Translations under genes and position numbers: made by a program
Part shown: in pieces, positions 6,526 through 8,929 of the stretch
Layout of the letters: the number at the start of each line of letters is the position of its first letter
How positions within the stretch are numbered: position 1 is the first letter of the stretch
Notes under the pieces: generated by a model
What the model was told of the DNA's origin: nothing
The model's database searches: none
The model's input: the letters and a program-made list of their open reading frames with translations, nothing else
NCBI GenBank assembly: GCA_009704425.1
Contig: WLEG01000064.1
Location: forward strand, 1-8,929
DNA from: Actinomycetota bacterium
Lineage (GTDB): Bacteria > Actinomycetota > Acidimicrobiia > Acidimicrobiales > Ilumatobacteraceae
Reading direction: 5' to 3'
Length of the DNA stretch: 8,929 bases

Positions 6526-6603
6526 TGTGTTTCCCCCTCTAGGAACATGGAGCCCGCCGGGAGCGGGATCCGAGGGGCAGGGTAGCAGAGTCGGCGAGGG
6601 CTT

Positions 6604-6641
6604 TCTGACGCACCGTCAGAAATTTCTGACGGTGCGTCAGA
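6604..6641. promoter_or_regulatory. 38-bp perfect palindrome made of two operator units
   Basis: The whole block from 6604 to 6641 equals its own reverse complement. It contains two palindromic units with the same core as the site at 2032-2052. Unit 1 is 6602-6622, with 9-bp arms TTTCTGACG and CGTCAGAAA around CAC. Unit 2 is 6625-6641, with TCTGACG and CGTCAGA around GTG. Their centres (6612 and 6633) are 21 bp apart, about two helical turns, so two dimers would sit on the same DNA face. It is in the 179-bp gap between the lipoprotein (start 6525) and MFS-ABC (start 6705) genes, 78 and 63 bp upstream of them. A TetR-family repressor is the likely ligand by motif type; this is inference. I see no convincing -35/-10 pair on either strand. 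The rest of the gap holds only the two ribosome-binding sites and short GC hairpins. Confidence 0.8.
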
Positions 6642-6704
6642 TCGTCGGAAACGACTACTGTTGCGATACGGGTAGAGAGGGCTTCGGCTCGCGTAGGGGG
6701 ATCG

Positions 6705-8924
6705 ATGCAAGACCAGGAAAGTTCGAGCCAAGAACGTCCGCAGTCGAGTTCGGCGTCGGCGTTGGCCGCCTCGATCGCCGTCGAGGAGGAAGCCCGCGAC
6801 GACACGCGCACCGAGGTGGATGCGTCGGCGCTGGGTGGTTTCGTCGATACGGGTGCGAACCAGATGTCGTTGCGCGCCGGCTTCAAGGCCGGCGGCCTCA
6901 GCGTGGCCCTCGTTCTGTTGCTCTTCACCATCTTCGAGGAGTTCGATCGCGTCGCAATGCAGGTGCTGGGCCCCGACATCCAAGAGACGCTCGGCGTCTC
7001 GGACACCGTTCTGCTCGGACTGCAGAGTTTCGGCGGCGTCGTGTTGGTGTTGGCCACGCTGCCCTTCGCGTGGCTCGCCGACCGGTACTCGCGCGTCCGC
7101 GTTCTCAGCGGCGCGTCGGGACTGTGGTTGCTGTTCGTCGGTTTCACCGGCGCGGTGGTCAATCCGTTCCTCATGGGTGTCGCGCGCGCCGGATCCGGAT
7201 TCGGCGCGTCGGCGCGCATTCCCATCGGTCCGTCTCTCGTCGCCGACCAGTATCCGCTGGCGGTTCGCACCCGGATCTTCGCGATCGAGGCGCTCGGTCG
7301 ACCGCTCGGTCAGGTGCTCGGACCGTTGTTCGCCGGCGCGATCGTGGTGGCCGCCGGCGACGACGCCGGTGACTGGCGCGTGGTGTTCTTCGCTCTGCTC
7401 ATTCCCGCCGGGTTGTCGGTGTTGTGGTCGCTCTCGTTGAAGGAGCCCCAGCGCGGTCGTCAGGAACAAGAGGCGGTGCTCGGTGCCACCATGGCCCCCG
7501 ACCTCACCGAACCGCCGGTTCGTCTGTCGGCGGCGTTCCAACGTTTGAAGAAGGTCCGCACGTTCTACTTCCTCGTCGTGGGCATCGGTGTGCTGGGTTT
7601 CGCACTGGTCGCGGTGCCCAGTGCGTTCAACCTTCTACTGGAGGACGCCTACGGATACAGCGCGTTCAAGCGCGGTTGGTTGGGCGCCATCACGTGGTCC
7701 GGAGCACTCATCGGTATCCCGCTCGCCGGTCGTCTCGGCGACCGTCTCTTCCGCAAGAACCCGCCGTCGTCGTTGAAGATGATGGGCGGATTCATCCTCC
7801 TCTACGGCTTGTTCGTCACCACCGGCTTGCGTTTCCAGGATCCGGTGGTGATGGTCGCTCTCGTCACCATCGGCTACTCGTTCCAGGGAATGGCGTTCAC
7901 CCAGGTGGGACCGGCGATCTCGTCGATCATCCCGTACCAGATGCGTTCGCAGGCCTTCGCCATGGTGGGCGTGTACATCTTCCTGATGGGCGGCTTCTTC
8001 GGAGGCCTGCTGGCCGGAGCACTCTCCGACGCGCACGGTGAGCGCACCGCACTCACGTCGATCGTGCCGCCGGCGGCGCTGCTGGGTGGCCTCCTCATCA
8101 TCTACGGAAGTCGCTACATGAAGCGCGACATCGCCTTGTGCGTCGCCGAGTTGAAGGAGCAGCAGGAGGAGCGCGTTCGTCTGGCCGGCGATCCGGGCAA
8201 CGTGCCGGTGTTGCAGGTGCGCAACGTCGACGTGAGCTACGGGAATCTGCAGGTCCTGTTCGACGTCGGGTTCGACGTCCGCAAGGGAGAGGTGTTGGCG
8301 TTGCTCGGCACCAACGGAGCCGGAAAGTCCACCATCCTGCGGGCGATCTCCGGATTGGTGATGCCCGACCGCGGTGTGGTTCGCATGAACGGACGCACCA
8401 TCACGCTCGTCGATCCGCAGTTCCGCTCGCAGATGGGACTCGTGCAGATCCCCGGCGGCGAGGCGGTGTTCCCCTCCATGACGGTGGCCGAGAACCTGGC
8501 CATCTGGAGTCGACAGATCCCCGACGTCGACAAACGGCGCGAGAAGCTGCAGTTGGTCGACGAGACGTTCGCCGTTCTGCGCGAGCGCGCCGATCAGCGC
8601 GCCGGGTCGTTGTCGGGTGGTCAGCAACAGATGTTGGCCCTCGCCAAGGCGATCATGCTCGAGCCCGAACTGTTGTGCATCGACGAGTTGTCGTTGGGTC
8701 TGGCCCCCGTGGTGGTGCAGGACCTCTTGCAGGTGGTCGAGAAGTTGAAGGAGCAGGGGACCACCATGGTCATCGTCGAGCAGTCGGTGAACGTGGCCCT
8801 GTCCATCGCCGATCGTGCGGTGTTCATGGAACGCGGACAGGTGAAGTTCGAGGGTCCGGCCAAGGATCTCCTCGAGCGAGGCGACCTTTTGCGCGCGGTC
8901 TTCTTGTCGGGAGCGGGAGCGTGA
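6705..8924 (+). CDS. MFS carrier (spinster-like) fused to LivF-like ABC ATPase
   Basis: This is a 739-residue membrane protein with two complete modules in one unbroken frame. Residues 1-58 are a polar Ser/Glu-rich cytosolic tail. Residues about 60-470 form an MFS transporter with about 12 hydrophobic segments (near 63-83, 104-124, 134-156, 158-178, 196-216, 226-243; then 287-311, 328-345, 358-374, 380-402, 415-440, 452-468). It has EEFDR in segment 1, motif A-like LADRYSRVRV (124-133), and a second GRLGDRLFRK (342-351). After a charged linker (471-500) comes an ABC ATPase: Walker A GTNGAGKST (535-543), Q-loop Q581, signature LSGGQ (636-640), and Walker B LLCID with E661. Q693 in VEQ takes the place of the switch histidine, as in LivF proteins. 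The start at 6705 has AGGGGG four bases upstream. The gene is divergent from the Liv-type lipoprotein and shares its operator, and the next gene appears to overlap its stop. ATP-driven export or import by the MFS part, or the ATPase serving separate LivH/LivM permeases, are all possible. Confidence 0.9.
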   Translation: MQDQESSSQERPQSSSASALAASIAVEEEARDDTRTEVDASALGGFVDTGANQMSLRAGFKAGGLSVALVLLLFTIFEEFDRVAMQVLGPDIQETLGVSDTVLLGLQSFGGVVLVLATLPFAWLADRYSRVRVLSGASGLWLLFVGFTGAVVNPFLMGVARAGSGFGASARIPIGPSLVADQYPLAVRTRIFAIEALGRPLGQVLGPLFAGAIVVAAGDDAGDWRVVFFALLIPAGLSVLWSLSLKEPQRGRQEQEAVLGATMAPDLTEPPVRLSAAFQRLKKVRTFYFLVVGIGVLGFALVAVPSAFNLLLEDAYGYSAFKRGWLGAITWSGALIGIPLAGRLGDRLFRKNPPSSLKMMGGFILLYGLFVTTGLRFQDPVVMVALVTIGYSFQGMAFTQVGPAISSIIPYQMRSQAFAMVGVYIFLMGGFFGGLLAGALSDAHGERTALTSIVPPAALLGGLLIIYGSRYMKRDIALCVAELKEQQEERVRLAGDPGNVPVLQVRNVDVSYGNLQVLFDVGFDVRKGEVLALLGTNGAGKSTILRAISGLVMPDRGVVRMNGRTITLVDPQFRSQMGLVQIPGGEAVFPSMTVAENLAIWSRQIPDVDKRREKLQLVDETFAVLRERADQRAGSLSGGQQQMLALAKAIMLEPELLCIDELSLGLAPVVVQDLLQVVEKLKEQGTTMVIVEQSVNVALSIADRAVFMERGQVKFEGPAKDLLERGDLLRAVFLSGAGA

Positions 8925-8929
8925 TGGCG
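8924..8929 (+). CDS. Probable start of the next gene in the operon (2 codons visible)
   Basis: The MFS-ABC stop TGA (8922-8924) shares its A with an ATG at 8924-8926, a TGATG overlap typical of translational coupling. A purine-rich GGGAGCGGGAG sits just upstream at 8910-8920 and could serve as ribosome-binding site. Only Met-Ala can be read before the window ends, so the product is unknown. From context, another Liv-type transport subunit (LivG ATPase or a permease) would be unsurprising. Confidence 0.4.

Noticed and set aside
6553..6567. CCCGC/GCGGG hairpin in the lipoprotein leader as a riboswitch or attenuator.
   Set aside because: A 5-bp GC stem is common by chance at this GC content and there is no further conserved structure.

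Overview
The window reads as a high-GC actinobacterial chromosome segment. The gene families (an F420/flavin luciferase-like protein, an actinobacterial-type N-acyl-D-amino-acid deacylase relative, a Liv-type binding lipoprotein) and the codon style suggest Acidimicrobiia or a related lineage. That placement is an inference from gene content, not a measured result. There are no rRNA, tRNA, CRISPR or canonical IS genes that I can support.

Layout. 1-489 (+): 3' part of a luciferase-like (LLM) oxidoreductase gene. 517-1995 (-): complete NAD(P)-dependent aldehyde dehydrogenase, convergent with the LLM gene. 1996-2105: divergent promoter region with a perfect 21-bp operator-like palindrome. 2106-3827 (+): amidohydrolase of the D-aminoacylase-like family. 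3834-3892 and 4882-4940: two nearly identical 59-bp long palindromes bracketing a minus-strand gene at 3902-4837, which joins an AbiEi-like winged-helix domain to a DUF559/Vsr-like nuclease domain. 4941-5055: hairpins and a short direct repeat downstream of the next gene. 5056-6525 (-): substrate-binding lipoprotein of the branched-chain amino acid (Liv) type. 6526-6704: divergent control region carrying a perfect 38-bp palindrome built from two operator units. 6705-8924 (+): a 739-residue protein that fuses an MFS (spinster-like) carrier to a LivF-like ABC ATPase. A further gene probably starts at 8924, overlapping the stop codon.

How the parts connect. The same TCTGACGNNNCGTCAGA palindrome sits once in the aldehyde dehydrogenase/amidohydrolase divergent promoter and twice in the lipoprotein/MFS-ABC divergent promoter. 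This points to one regulator, probably TetR-family and not encoded here, controlling all four genes. A plausible reading is a small catabolic regulon: the lipoprotein captures a substrate, the MFS-ABC protein (with or without further subunits) moves it, and the amidohydrolase and aldehyde dehydrogenase process it. The AbiEi/DUF559 gene with its own palindromes looks like an independent inserted cassette.

The two signals most worth a second look are the MFS-ABC fusion facing a Liv-type lipoprotein across a nested palindrome, and the palindrome-bracketed AbiEi/DUF559 gene.
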